NCBI GenBank assembly: GCA_029255685.2
Contig: CM055319.2
Location: forward strand, 21,174,247 to 21,238,246
Length of the DNA: 64,000 nucleotides
Source of the DNA: Silene conica
Taxonomy: Eukaryota; Streptophyta; Magnoliopsida; Caryophyllales; Caryophyllaceae
Direction of reading: 5' to 3'
In this document: positions 36,487 to 49,950 of the stretch, piece by piece
How the letters are laid out: each line of letters opens with the position of its first letter
Position numbering within the stretch: position 1 is the stretch's first letter
The notes under the pieces: generated by a model
Told to the model about the DNA's origin: nothing
Database searches by the model: none
What the model saw: only the letters and a program-made list of their open reading frames with translations
Made by a program: the position numbers and the translations under genes

Positions 36487-38552
36487 TTTATTGAAGAAGG
36501 GAGATGGAGGGTGTACGGTTATGCACGGGTGAGGAATGAGAGAAGTTGGCAGTTTTTTTTGCTTTTGGATTTGTACAATGAGAGTACAATTTGCATGGGA
36601 AATGAAGGGATAAGAGTAGGTAGTTAAGTTTAAAGTGTAGGAGGTTGTACTTTTGAGAAGGATGGTTGGTTTGATTTGACAAGTCATTTATGTTTGAGTG
36701 GCTCAACATGTTAAAGTACACTATTCACTTTAATTGTGATTTTATTTTACATAGGTAGTACTACACATAATATTAAACATAGTTGATGAGTACTAATTTT
36801 TTAGCATGCATTAAGTTATCTCCTCTAGTCAATCATGTAAGAGAAGTACGTGATTTTTCAATTTCGTTATATTTTGTCACGCAAACCAATTTCCGACCGA
36901 AGTCTTTCGAATTGTTCTCTTTCCAACGGTTTTGTGAAAATATCCGCAAGTTGATCTTCGGTTCTACAAAAACTTAAGCATATATGGCCTTTTTCCACTT
37001 GATCACGTAGAAAATGATGTCGGATGTCTATGTGTTTGGTACGTGAGTGTTGTATTGGATTTTTTGAAATGTTAATTGCATTAGTGTTATCGCAAAAAAT
37101 AGGGGTAGTTTCGAAAATTAGACCGTAGTCATGTAATTGTTGTCTTACCCATAGAATTTGCGCACAACAAAGAGCGGCACTTACATACTCACTTTCGGCC
37201 GTGGACAGTGCAACGGTGTTTTGTTTCTTTGAAGCCCATGAAATTATGCACGGTCCAAGGAACGTTGCAATTCCCGACGTGCTCTTTCTTTCCACGAGAT
37301 CACCGGCATAGTCCGCATCCGAAAAACCTACAAGATCAAGTTCAAAATGAGTTGGATACCAAAGATGTACTTCTTGTGTTCCAACCAAATACCTAAAAAT
37401 CCGTTTTACGGCTTTGAAATGTGATTCTTTAGGATTTGCTTGGAAACGAGCACATACACAAACACTATATTGTATATCCGGACGACTTGCGGTTAAGTAG
37501 AGAAGTGAGCCAATCATACCTCGATAAATCTTCTCACTTACACTCTTACCTTCTTCATCTTTGTCAATTTTGACTTTGGACATCATGGGGGTAGGCATTG
37601 GTTTGGAGTCGGACAACCCGAAATTGTTTAACATCTCTTTTAAGTACTTTTGTTGATGAATCATTGTTCCATGTTCATTTTGTTTGATTTGAAGACCAAG
37701 GAAAAATCCTAGTTCTCCCATCATACTCATTTCAAATTCGGACGTCATCAAATCAGAAAAATACTTATAAAGAACGTTATTTGTTGCACCAAAAATAATA
37801 TCATCGACATAAACTTGTGCAAGCAACAGTTCAGTTCCTTGTGACTTAATAAACAACGTTTTATCAACCGAGCCTCGTGAGAAGCCGTTTTCAAGTAAAA
37901 ACTTGGACAATCTGTCATACCAAGCTCGAGGAGCTTGCTTTAAACCGTAAAGTGCTTTGTCAAGTTTGAAAACATGGTTAGGAAATTCATTATTTATAAA
38001 TCCGGGAGGTTGTTCAACAAAAACTTCCTCTTCAAGGTATCCATTTAGAAACGCAGTTTTCACGTCCATTTGAAAGAGTTTGATACCTTGAAAGGATGCA
38101 AAAGCTATGAGCATACGTATGGCCTCAAGTCTAGCTATCGGTGCAAAGGTTTCATCATAATCAATCCCTTCTTGTTGATTATACCCTTGCACCACTAGTC
38201 TAGCCTTGTTACGTATGATTTCTCCAACATCATCAAGCTTATTGCGAAAGACCCACCTCGTACCAATGACAGTACGTTGGGCAGGCCTAGGAACCAGATG
38301 CCATACTTGTTACGTTCAGATTGCTCTAATTCTTCTTGCATTGCTGTGGTCCAGTATTCATCAGTCAAGGCCACTGTGACATTGGTTGGTTCAATTTTTG
38401 AGATGAAAGAATGGAATGCACAGTAATTTTGGAGGGAGGATCTGGTTTTTACTCCTGAATTGAGATCACTGGTTAGGTTTGATAGAGGATGTGAGCTTTG
38501 ATGTTTCCAATTTTTGAGAACAAGTGGTTCGGGGGAGTTATTTGTTTCTGGT

Positions 38553-38747
38553 GCAACAGTAGAAGCTACTGTTGAATTTTGGGAATTTGTTGAAAGAGGA
38601 CTTGGTTCTTCCTCTGTTTGTGTGGTCAGTTGCTGTTCCCTTTCCAAATTTCCCCCTGAGGTGATGGCTTCTTCTGTTGGTGAGGCAGTGTTAGTTCCCC
38701 CTGGATTTTGGCCGTTTTCCTCATGCAACAGTTGATTAGACTGTTGC
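38553..38747. repeat. C-specific hairpins inside the pol linker of element C
   Basis: Two copies in the variable linker between integrase and RT: 38553-38575 (CAACAGTA / TACTGTTG, loop 5) and 38725-38747 (GCAACAGT / ACTGTTGC, loop 7). They use the same arms as the LTR hairpins of this element. Confidence 0.85.
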
Positions 38748-40391
38748 TCGTCCTCTTCTAGCACTTGATCCATATCGCTACGGATCATGCCAATCTCAAA
38801 GTCATCATCATATTCATCTTCTTCATCCTGATCATCAGAAATAAACAAACTTGATTCATCAAATATTACATGTACGCTTTTCTCCATCTTCATGGTACGC
38901 TTGTTATATATTTTATAAGCCTTACTATGATCCGAATATCCGACAAATACTCCTTCATCACTTCGAGCATCAAATTTTCCAAGGTTGTCTTTTCCATTAT
39001 TTTGAACAAAACACTTACTACCAAAACATTTTAAGTGTGAAATGTTAGGTTTTCTACCTCGAAGCAATTCATAAGGAGTCTTGTTTGACATTTTTCGAAT
39101 CATAACACGGTTATAAATATAACAAGAAGTATTGACCGCTTCTGCCCAAAAATTTCTAGGAACGTTAGAGCTAATGAGTAAAGTCCTAGCCATGTTCTCC
39201 AAAGTTCGATTCATTCTTTCCACTACCCCGTTTTGTTGTGGGGTTCTAGCGGCAGAAAAGTTATGGCTAACACCGTACTCATTACAATAGTCTTTGAAAG
39301 ATGAATTCTCATATTCGGATCCATGATCGGATCTTAATGAAATGAGTTTGTATCCAAATTTATTTTGAGCCTTCTTGACCCAAATAAGGAATTCATTAAA
39401 GGTTTGATCCTTAGAAATTAGGAACAAAAGCCAAACGTACCGTGAGAAGTCATCAACAATTACACAAATAATGTACCTACTACCACATTTGCTAGGTATA
39501 CGCATTGGTCCACATAGATCTATGTGGATGAGTTCTAATGGTAGAGAAGTACTAATGACATTTTTGGATTTAAAGGAGTTCTTCACTTGTTTCTCTTTTA
39601 CACAGTCATCACAAAGAGATTTGAATTCAAATTTTATGTTCGGAATGCCATCTACTAGGTCAAGTTTTCTTATGGTATTTAGTGTTTTGGCATTCACATG
39701 ACCAAGTCGTTTATGCCAAAGCCAAGGGTTATTCTTTTGAACACTCATGCAAGACAAGGTTTGTCCCGACAAAGAGTGAAGATTGGTCATGTAAACATCC
39801 TTAACACGATTACCACTAAGAATGAGATTCATAGTCTTTTCATCTATTATTCTACATTCATTTGCACGGAATTCAACAATATTACCACGATCACATAATT
39901 GAGAAATACTAAGAAGATTGTGCTTCAAACCTTTGACAAGCAACACTTTGTCGACGCATAGTGACTTTGACTTACCAACTTTTCCAATACCAACTATTTC
40001 ACCTCGTTTGTTGTCACCAAAAGTCATCATACCACCATCATAGGCTTTTAGTGAGAGAAATTGGTTTTTATCTCCCGTCATATGACGTGAGCATCCACTG
40101 TCCAAATACCAATTGCTGCTGCCTCCCACTATTGACTGCACATAATCAATTCGTTAGTTTAGGAACCCAGACTAGCTTGGGTTCCTTCTTAACATTCTTC
40201 TTTTTAAACACTTCCTTTTTGACCCATGATTGTTTAGCTCTTGAAGTACTTGTTTCTAGGTCAAGTTTTCTCTTTTCACATCCATTGAACTCATGACCGG
40301 TGTTACCACAATAGTTACAGATTATGTATTCAGCAAGACCAGCGTATTTTCTTCTTCTGAAGTCAGTTTGACTCGGGTCTTGGTTTCTAAT

Positions 40392-40787
40392 GCAACAGTG
40401 TGTGTTACTATTGCGTGAAAAACCAAGTCCAGTCATTTTCTCTCGACATTCATATTCTTGTGATTGCTTTAGAAGAAATTCTAGGACTCTCTGACTACCT
40501 TCCCATTTGAGATAGAAGGTTTTGGCCTCATCTAACTTTTTATTCAAGGTTTTGATTTCACTTAGATGTTCATGGTTTAGCTTTTGTGATTTGTCAAGAG
40601 CATGTTTAATGTGACTCACTTCATCACTCAACATTGATCCAACTTGTTATAGTTGTTTGTTATCTTGCTTATAGAAAGTGAGTACAAACAGCAAAGAGTC
40701 ACGTTCCTTGGTGATTGTGCAGATACGTTTGTTAAGACTGCTCAATTCTTTGTCAAGATCTGATGCAACAGTGCAAGAGTCTGTGAC
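40392..40787. repeat. C-specific hairpins inside gag of element C
   Basis: 40392-40414 has arms GCAACAGT and ACTATTGC (one mismatch, loop 7). 40763-40787 has GCAACAG with a weaker partner CTGTGAC. Both are read as members of the same dispersed family, the second as a decayed one. Confidence 0.65.
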
Positions 40788-42219
40788 ATGAATTTGTTCC
40801 AGTTTTTTGGTAAGAGTACGGTTCTGTTTTTGCAAACTCTTGATTTCATTTTCGACAATGGTTGAGGAGCTGGTTATGTCATTTTCATTTAGACTTTCTT
40901 TTAGACAAATGTTTTCTTCAGCAATGTTCTCGATTTCTTCTTGCATTGCTTCAAGTTTATCATTTTGAACACGACACTTGTCTATGAATTGATCTAATAA
41001 AATTCACACTTTATCTTTTGAGAATGACCGAGCCTTTTTCTTAAGTGAGTTTACCTCATTGTCGGAGTCAGAGTTGGAATCATTTGAGTGGGCCATAAGA
41101 CATACGACCTTTTCTTTAGAGGATTTTGAGACACTTTTTGAAGAGTTTGACGAGACACATAACTTGGCATCTAATTCGTCCTCAAGGATTTCCTCCTCTT
41201 CGGAATCAGATAAACCCCAAATAGCCGTCATGACCTTTGCCTTATAATCTTGCTTTGCAACGTCACGTTTCTCCTTTGATTTAAATAGATCCCACTTTGG
41301 ACATTCTTTGATTTGGTGACCCTTGTCACCACATTTAAAACATCCAATAGTGGAAGTCGATTTTCTCTTAGGAAACTGTCGTTTACTAGCATTAGTCTTA
41401 AACCTTTGATAACCCCTACCATTTATCATACTTGCAATGTTTTTGGTGAACAAAGCAAACTCATCATCTCCATCCTCCTCATCACTTGAGAGAGCATTGA
41501 GAGCGAGCCCTTTCCCTTTGGAACTTTCCTCAGAACGCTTCACGAGGGTTAATTCGTGAGCCATGAGTGAGCCCATTAGTTCATTAAGGGGTAGAATAGA
41601 TAGATCCTTAGCTTCCTCTATAGCGGTAACCTTTGGTTGCCATTTTTCGGTTAGACTACGAAGAATTTTGCGAACTAGATCCTCGGGTTCAAAAACCCTC
41701 CCTAGATTTTTAAGTTCATTGACAATGCTAGAAAAACGAGAGGAGAGACTATTTATGGATTCATCCTTAGTCATGTTAAACATCTCGTACTGTTGCATGA
41801 GAAGATCTATTCGATACTTCTTTACTTGTGACGTTCCCTCATATGCAAGGCATAGGGTGTCCCAAATTTCCTTGGCCGAGGTGCAACCAGATATTCGATT
41901 AATCTCTTGTTCACCGATGCCATATTGAAGGATGGACATGGTTTTAGAGTTCTTTTCGACTTTTTTGTAATCTGACTCAACGTACTTGTCCTCGCTTTTT
42001 GGTGTACTAGTGCCATCGGCATTAGTGACTGAGATAGCGAGGGGGCCATTCTTTATTATTAACCAACACTCATAATCAGTACCCTTAACGTAGTGCTCCA
42101 TGCGATGTTTCCACCAGACATAGTTATCTCCCTTGAAGATGGGATACTTAGTGTGTTTATTTTCGTCCATAACTATAGTATCAACTCTTTTGGGGCTTAG
42201 CCAATATCAAGAGCACGAG

Positions 42220-42231
42220 GCTCTGATACCA
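42220..42231 (-). promoter_or_regulatory. Primer binding site of element C
   Basis: The sense strand reads TGGTATCAGAGC two bases from the LTR, matching initiator tRNA-Met. Confidence 0.9.
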
Positions 42232-42332
42232 ATTGAAGAGTTAAGAACGAATAAACACCTAAGAGGGGGAGGGGGTGAATTAGGTGTGACCTTTTTAAAA
42301 TTTTAACGACAACTACACTTGAGAGACTTAAT

Positions 42333-43817
42333 TGAAGAGTCTATTGATATAATATACTCAAGAAGGGGGGTTGAATTGAGTATGCCTTCTTTTTAAAATC
42401 TTCTTCGATGTGTGTGTAGTTGTATGATGATCGTTGAGTAGAGCAATAATAAAGTAGAGACACGATATTTTTGAAGTGGTTCAGTCTCACACTCTGAGAC
42501 CTACGTCCACTATTCTCGATTAATAAAATTAGTACCAACTCTGGATTACAATTTTATCAACCCTACTCGTGCGACTTTGATGTTAGTCACAACTCAATCT
42601 AGATACCGTTAAATATCTAGCTACGACAAATACCGTTAAATATTTGTCTTACAACGAGTACCGCTAAATACTCAATCTATCTTACGTAAATAAGATAAAG
42701 TCTTCAATGTTTTCTTGGTGTCACTATCTTGAATGAATAAGATCAATGCTTGAGCACTTGAATCTTGAATCGGATATGACAATGAAAAAGCTCGAACTTG
42801 AAGAATATGAACGGCGGTTTTTCTCTCTCGATATGCGTGTATATGTGTTGTGTATTTCGTGTCAATTAATGTGTCAAAGGTAGTCTATTTATATAGAATA
42901 TGTATCTAGGTATTTCAAACCCTAGATGATTTAGGAATATTACTTAAAACTAGAATACTAGTCTTTTAGTAATACTACCTTAAATCTAATCTTAATATAT
43001 TTAGGAAAGATATAATAATGTACTATATGTATTATATAAGGAATCAATTTCCTAATTCATATTTAGGAAAGATCTTTATATAATAAACAATTAGTATCCT
43101 TATTAAATCAACTTCCTAAATCATGTCAAAGATAATAAAATATATTACCATAATATAATCTTAGTTTATTTAGGACATTAAATAAATACATAATATTTAT
43201 TTAAGTAAGTCCTACACGATTTATGGTAATGTGACATATCACACAACTACCAAAATCGAAACAAACTAAATCTTAGATTATATATTTTGACAATTAAAAT
43301 CATATAAAAAATCTTTAGTTTATTTTAGTAATAAATAATTATCTCATAAGACAATTATTTATTTCTTATTTAACTAAAAGATATTTTATATAATCCTATT
43401 AAGATTAACAATTCTATATTTAAATAGAATACCATTTAAACACTAATACCTACACGACACAAATTAGGAAACAACTGTTTCAACTAAAACACACATAAGT
43501 CTTGATCATTTCTTCATGATATAGAGTTATAGCTACTAGCTATAACTAGAACCAATCTTGTACTAAAGCTATAGTTGATGAATATAACTTTAGTTCATTA
43601 TGCGCGCTTGTGATCTTCAATCAATCTTCGACTTAGTCAATTTGTTGACTAATATGCTTGAATCGTTTGTACTTGATTGATTAGATCTTGTTACTAAATT
43701 TCTGTACACTTAGCACACGATTATACATACGAGTATATAATATATAAATAGCTAGACTTGTCATTATCAAAATATAAACATATATACTATATATATATTT
43801 GAATATATGGTTCAACA
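42333..43817 (-). repeat. 3' LTR of element D
   Basis: 1485 bp. Hairpin AGTTATAGCT / AGCTATAACT with loop ACT at 43525-43547. A second imperfect palindrome is at 43562-43594 (ACTAAAGCTATA / TATAACTTTAGT). Confidence 0.94.
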
Positions 43818-44534
43818 AATTCCCCCTTTTTGATGATGGCAAGTCTCTCTTAGATTTCGTGTCTAAGTGTATGTTCCCCCTCAATATAATAATGGTCATT
43901 CATAGCAAAGAGGCACTTAGGGTTTTTATCTTCTATCTATCCCATATCCTTTAAGGACCCTAAGAGACAATGAATTACGACAAGGAGCAAGCTTAGGCAA
44001 ATTCTAATCTAAGTCGCATTTTTCCCCCTCTTGACATCATCGAAAAGATGAGAACAAAGACATGAAACGACTAGAATAATATACGTACGAAGCATAAGCA
44101 AGCATATAAACGAGTCGAAATAATATGAACATAGAAAATATCACATAACCACATACGGAATGTTAAAAATATACACAATCAATCCAAAATATTAAGCCAA
44201 TGGGCCGAATGAAGAAGTGTTTAAAGAAAATTGGGCCGGCTAGTGTAATCGGATAAGTAGGCCTGTAAAAGATATGAATAGAAGATGGGCCAAAATGAGG
44301 TAATGTTAGATGGGCCACAGCAAAATAATAACAAGGCCGGTTAGGATAATGTTTGGGCCAAGTTAGATTTAGGAGATCCGAAGAAGCAAAAGAGGATAAG
44401 CTTCGGATTCCTTAATGGGCTAGGTAATTAGATTGGGCCTCAATAGAGAAGTGTTTATAAGTCCACCTGACTTAGAGCAAAAAACAACAATATCACAACC
44501 GTAATCCAACACGAACAGGGACGGATATGGATCA
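43818..44534 (-). other. Polypurine tract and 3' noncoding region of element D
   Basis: The sense strand has CATCAAAAAGGGGGAATT next to the LTR (43818-43835). A second GGGGG tract is near 44030. No gene is seen between here and the third ORF. Confidence 0.7.
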
Positions 44535-46071
44535 TCAAGAGCGAGAGCTTGAACCCGGAGTCTTTGCATAAGGGTTCACATAATCGGGTCGGGTACGATA
44601 CTCAAGTGACTCCAGCCTGTCCAAACAACTTGATACGTTTCTCCCTTGAGCATTGAGTGCAATTTCAAAGTTGAGCACTTTGAGGGATAGTGCTTTGACG
44701 GCCTCGAGTGCTTGAGACGCATCTTCCCTTAATAACCCATGATCCCTAACCATGGCTCCTCCCTGAGTCGTAATGAAAGAAAGTCGATCACTAATGCTTA
44801 GCAACTCCGAGCACACAACTGACACCTCTGAACCAATTTTAACTAAGTGTTTATCAACCTTGTTCATCCATTCGTGAATATCATCCTCAAAATCACGTCC
44901 TCTCTTCTTACCACTACCCCCTGCCTCACCAGAACACTTCTGCCCTTCACACAAATCAATGACCTTATCCATTTTTGCCTCAAGATTGGCAAAGAGTAGG
45001 GATGGAGTCGAAGCAGCTTCCTGACCAACAACCTTACCAAACGAAAGATCGGTACCATCAAAGCAAATACCCATTAACTTCAACAACCGATCACACATAG
45101 CATCTTTTGACTTAATTCCGAAACTAGCATTATCAACAACACCCTTTTTAAGCATTAATTCGGATACCCACATTCCATATGGGATGTCGATGGTAGAGCA
45201 AAATTTTTCTTTAACAAGAACATTCGATGCTTGACAGATTTTATGGCAAATAAGAGATGCCAAATCAACTTTCTGTCCCTCCAACCAGCTATACAATACT
45301 ACGGCCTCAACACTAGCGAGCTTATCCCGACCACCCCGACGAGGTAAAACAGTATTCCATAAAAAGTTCAAGAAGAACTTCAATTTTGGGTTAAAATTGA
45401 CAGTGAGCAGAGGAGAAACCTCAGTAGCATCGTCATCGAAATATTTTTTAATCACCAATTTTTGATCTTTAGTAACTACACTCCATTCCTTTCTTGGGTC
45501 AAGAACTAACCCGTCTTGATCAAGCTTAAAGATTTCACAAATATCCGACTTAGTCACAACAACATCTTGACCATTCACAACACCCTTAATACCATCATCA
45601 CAAGGTTTAACAGAAGCAAAGAATTGGACCAATTCTATAGGAAACAACAAACCCGAGAATTCACTTATATATTCCCATCCTTGATACGTGAGAAAATCTT
45701 TAAAGAAGCGCAAAGATTTTGACCCACTGACCCACGATTTAGGATAAAACCGACCCGCATGAATGGCGTAAGGTAAAACTCGATTAATTAACGTACCTTC
45801 TTGTTTGGTCATACGCACTTTCTCAAGACCCTCCCTAGTAGCTTCAATTGAATATTCGGAAAACAGGGGACGCGAATGTCGAGAGGGAGAACTCATTTCA
45901 TGCATGTCATCAGGAATGGAAGGAGATGAGCGGTTTGAGTTTTCGTCGTTTGCCTTTGTCAGATGGTGGTGCGGAGGTGGCTATCGGTGTTGGAGATGGT
46001 GGGGGTGACGAAGTTGGTGAAGGGGGTGAAGGCTTCTTTTGTTGAGATCGGGTTGCACGAGATGGAGGCAT
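44535..46071 (-). pseudogene. Third ORF of element D (post-pol, env-position)
   Basis: Begins with a Pro/Ser-rich basic stretch starting MPPSRATRSQQKKPSPP near 46071. A globular part follows with AIHAGRFYPKSWVSGSKS, FKDFLTYQGW, PIELVQFFASV and SDICEIFKLD, corresponding piece by piece to the third ORF of C. Downstream are KKRGRDFEDDIHEWM and a C-terminal heptad-like segment. There is no evident signal peptide or membrane anchor. It belongs to the group of SIRE extra ORFs; function unknown. Treated as a fossil. Confidence 0.7.
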
Positions 46072-46645
46072 TTTTGGTTGGAATGGTGGTGTTGGGTTTT
46101 GATTAGGTGGTTTTGTGATGGAGGTTTACGGAGGTTTTATGGAGGTTTGGGTTTTTTAGGAGTTTTATGGAGTTTTGGGTGGAGGGTGGTAATAGTGGAG
46201 TAAAGGGGGTTAAATGGTAAATGTAAGGTAATAATGGAGGATGGTTAATGTGAGTTGAGGGAGTTGGAGTAAGTCAAGGTCTACGGGTAGTAGGGGGGAC
46301 GTGTCAGCTGAGTGTGGGGTTGTTTGGGTGTAACGTGGCTAAAGGGGGACCATCACACGGAATTTGTATGATAAATTGGTAAGTTTTAATTTATTTTGTA
46401 ATATTTGCGTATTAGAATTTGTATAATATGTAAAACGTATATGTAGGTAAATTATAATATGTGACGTAATATTATTGTGAGATTGATTGTGTACACATTC
46501 ATATGTAAATAGTATAATATAACTATAATCACAAAATTTATCATCGAATATATACATACACATGCAGCGGAGTATACGGACACAGTCATATAATCTCATC
46601 TAAACCGTAGTCAATCATTGGGTTATTTTTGCTTTTAAGATTTGA
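46072..46645 (-). other. Spacer between pol and third ORF of element D
   Basis: About 570 bp of A/T- and G-rich noncoding sequence. A short open frame at 46339-46599 has no support. Confidence 0.5.
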
Positions 46646-49600
46646 TTAGGTGCCACCGATTAAACCAATTTCCAATCGCAAAGTCTCAAAGCGTTCTCTA
46701 GCCAATGGTTTAGTGAAGATATCTGCCCATTGTTTTTCCGTACTACAAAATTCCAATTTTATATTTTTCTTTTCAACATGGTCTCTTAGAAAGTGGTGTC
46801 TAATTTCAATATGTTTGGTCCTCGAGTGCTGGGCTGGGTTTTTAGATATAATTATAGCACTCGTATTATCACATAATATAGGTACACATCCAACATCAAC
46901 ACCATAATCAAGTAACTGTTGCTTTAACCATAAAAGTTGAGAACATACCAGTGCGGCTGCAATATATTCTGCTTCAGCAGTTGAGAGAGCGACAGAATTT
47001 TGTTTCTTGGATCCCCAAGATATAATACAAGGACCTACAAAGGTAGCAAGTCCGGAGGTACTTTTTCTGTCTAAAGAACATCCTGCATAATCCGCATCTG
47101 AATATCCTACTAGGTTAAAGTTACAGTCCATAGGATACCATAGATATAATTTTGAGGTTCCGATTAGGTATCTTAATATTCTTTTAACTGCAATCATATG
47201 TGATTCTTTTGGTGCAGATTGGAATCTCGCACAAACACAGACACTAAACATTATATCTGGACGACTTGCTGTAAGATAAAGAAGTGAGCCAATCATACCT
47301 CGGTAAGTTGTTTCGTCTACAGACTTACCATCTTCGTCTTTGGTTAGCTTCTTATCTGTGACCATTGGAGTAGGCATTGCATGAGAGGTTTCCATTCCAA
47401 ATTTCTTTAGTAACTCCTTGACGTATTTTTGTTGATGAACTTTGATTCCTTCTTCAGTTTGTTGTATTTGAAGTCCAAGGAAGAACTTTAGTTCTCCCAT
47501 CATACTCATCTCGAACTCAGAAGTCATCAACTCAGAGAAGTACTTGCACAACTTTTTATTAGTTGAGCCAAAAATAATATCGTCAACATAGATCTGAACG
47601 ACTAGTAGATCTGAGTTTTCACTTTTAAGAAATAAGGTTTTATCCACAGACCCTCTCTTGAATCCATTCTCCAATAGGAACTTTGATAATCTGTCGTACC
47701 ATGCCCTAGGTGCTTGTTTCAGACCATATAGTGCTTTGTCCAATTTGAATACATGATCCTTGAGTTTGCTGTCAGGAAATCCAGGAGGTTGTTCAACAAA
47801 TACTTCCTCTTGGAGATAGCCATTAAGAAATGCAGTCTTAACGTCCATCTGAAAAAGCTTCATTCCCTTGTGTGCTGCAAATGCAATGAGTAGTCTTATT
47901 GCCTCAAGACGAGCAACAGGAGCAAAGGTTTCGTCATAATCGATCCCTTCCTGTTGGTTGTATCCTTGAACTACTAGTCTGGCCTTGTTTCGCACAATGA
48001 CTCCAGTGTCATCCAACTTGTTTCTGAATACCCATCTAGTTCCAATGACAGTTCTGTCCTTAGGTCGAGGAACAAGATGCCAAACTTTGTTTCTTTCAAA
48101 TTGCTGGAGTTCTTCTTGCATGGCAACTATCCAGTCTGGTTCTGCGAGAGCTTCCTTGATATTTGAAGGTTCAATGGTGGAGAGAAAGGAGTAGAATGAG
48201 CAAAAGTTATTTAAGCTCCTTCGAGTTTGAACTCCATCTGTCAGGCTTCCTATTACATTATCCAAAGGATGAGAGCCTTTATATCTCCAGTTCCTTGATT
48301 GATCATTTGCATTCCTTGAACTTGACTCGGGATCTTGACTTGTTCCCCCTGAATCCAAACCTGGGTTTATAGTAGGGTCAGGTATAACTCTGGCCTCTTC
48401 CCTTTGGTTTTGATTCAAAGTTACAGCTTCATTAGCTGTAACTCTGGGTTCCAAGTCATTGGTTTGAGAGTTATCTACAGTATCATCAACTGTAGTTTCA
48501 TCTCTCGCACCATTTTCTTCCAAGTTGAGTTCATCATGAATTCCTTGAGGTTCTCCTTCTTCAATTTCCATTTCAGGAGGATCTTCCCTTGATAACCTGA
48601 AATCAGGTTCGTCTAGGTTTTCCTCTATATCCTGTAATGGCTTATCGAAGGCATTATTCTCATCAAAGATAACATGAATACTTTCCTCTATGCATAAAGT
48701 ACGTTTGTTAAACACTTTGTAGGCTTTACTATGATCTGAATATCCTATAAAGATTGCTTCATCACTTCTAGGGTCGAATTTGCTTAATCTGTTTTTACCA
48801 TTGTTGTGAACAAAGCATTTACTACCAAAGCATCTTAAATGAGATATGTTTGGTTTACGACCTCGAAGAAGTTCATAAGGAGTCTTTTTAAGGATAGGTC
48901 TAATCATAGCACGGTTATGAATATAGCAAGCTGTACTAATAGCCTCAGCCCAAAAGTTTCTAGGTAGACCACTACAAAGAAGCATTGTTCTAGCCATGTC
49001 TTCTAGAGTTCTGTTCATTCGTTCTACGACTCCATTTTGTTGTGGGGTTCTAGGGGCCGAGAAGTTATGTCCAACACCATTGGTTTTACAGAACTCAATA
49101 AAAGCATAATTGTCGAACTCAGTTCCATGGTCAGTACGGATTGTTACTAGGTTTGATTTATATTTGTTTTGGACAAGTTTCATGAGACTAACAAATTCAT
49201 CGAATGTTTCGTCTTTAGAGTGAAGAAAGATTGGCCAAACAAATCTAGAGTAATCATCAACTAGAACAAAAACGTACCTGGAACCACCTCTGCTTCTTAC
49301 CTTCATAGGGCCACATAGATCCATGTGTACTAGTTCAAGAGCTTGTTCTGTGCTTACCACTCTTTTTGGCTTAAAGGATGATCTGACGTGTTTACATCGT
49401 GCACATGTGTCACACATCTTTTATTGATCAAATTTGATCTTTGGAAGACCTTCGACCAAGTCCCATCTTTTCAGCTTACTTAGAATAGGTGAGCTGATAT
49501 GACCAAATCTCTTGTGCCATAGACATGGATCATCTAACGTAACTTTCATGCATGATAGAGAATCAGTAGGTACAGCATTTAAATCAATCATATAAACATT

Positions 49601-49942
49601 TTTCATCCTGTGACCTTCAAGTATTACTTTACTGGTGCCTTCTAAGATTATACGACATATATCAGAATGAAAAACCACTTTATTTCCTTTGTCACATAAT
49701 TGAGATATACTAATAAGATTGTGTTTGAGACCACTTACAAGGTATACATCATTTATAGTATGAGAGGATGAAATACCTATCTTACCAATTCCGATGATCT
49801 TTCCCTTTTTGTTATCACCGAATGTGACTTTACCTCCGTCAAAAGGTTTTAGGGTTTGGAATAGGTTTACGTCGCCTGTCATATGTCTTGAGCATCCACT
49901 GTCGAGATACCATAAGTTATTTTCCTTGGCGACAAACTGCAC
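46646..49942 (-). pseudogene. pol block of element D
   Basis: Minus strand: protease WYLDSGCSRHMTGD near 49.9 kb, GAG-pre-integrase with CLWHKRFGHIS near 49.5 kb, integrase about 48.8-49.35 kb ([37 protein letters not shown]), and a variable acidic linker about 48.3-48.6 kb. RT follows at about 47.5-48.1 kb ([36 protein letters not shown]) and RNase H about 46.7-47.2 kb ([13 protein letters not shown]). The wording is SIRE-type and close to C. At least one break. Confidence 0.9.
48419..48495. repeat. D-specific hairpins inside the pol linker of element D
   Basis: 48419-48443: AGTTACAGCT / AGCTGTAACT, loop TCATT. This is the gag/LTR motif with one A-T pair replaced by a G-C pair on both arms. 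48475-48495: CTACAGT / ACTGTAG, loop ATCATCA. Both lie in the variable linker, the same region where C has its pol hairpins. Confidence 0.85.
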
Positions 49943-49950
49943 AAATAATT

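Larger units (their letters stand above)
36867..42170 (-). pseudogene. gag-pol coding block of element C
   Basis: Minus strand from 42170: gag with a copia-type capsid region (about 41.5-42.1 kb) and zinc knuckle CFKCGDKGHQIKEC near 41.33 kb. A coiled-coil region and a second zinc knuckle CNYCGNTGHEFNGC (near 40.3 kb) follow. Then come protease WYLDSGCSRHMTGD near 40.09 kb, integrase about 38.9-39.6 kb (RSDHGSEYENSSF), a variable acidic linker about 38.4-38.85 kb, RT about 37.6-38.3 kb ([12 protein letters not shown]) and RNase H about 36.9-37.4 kb ([13 protein letters not shown]). The wording is SIRE-type. There are several breaks. Confidence 0.88.

Noticed and set aside
41785-41800. Another C-type hairpin (ACTGTTGCATG)
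   Set aside because: Only one arm is present, and the bases encode a conserved gag stretch (MQQYE).
34523-46071. Third ORFs of C and D as envelope genes
   Set aside because: Only the position suggests env; no signal peptide, membrane segment or envelope motifs are visible.
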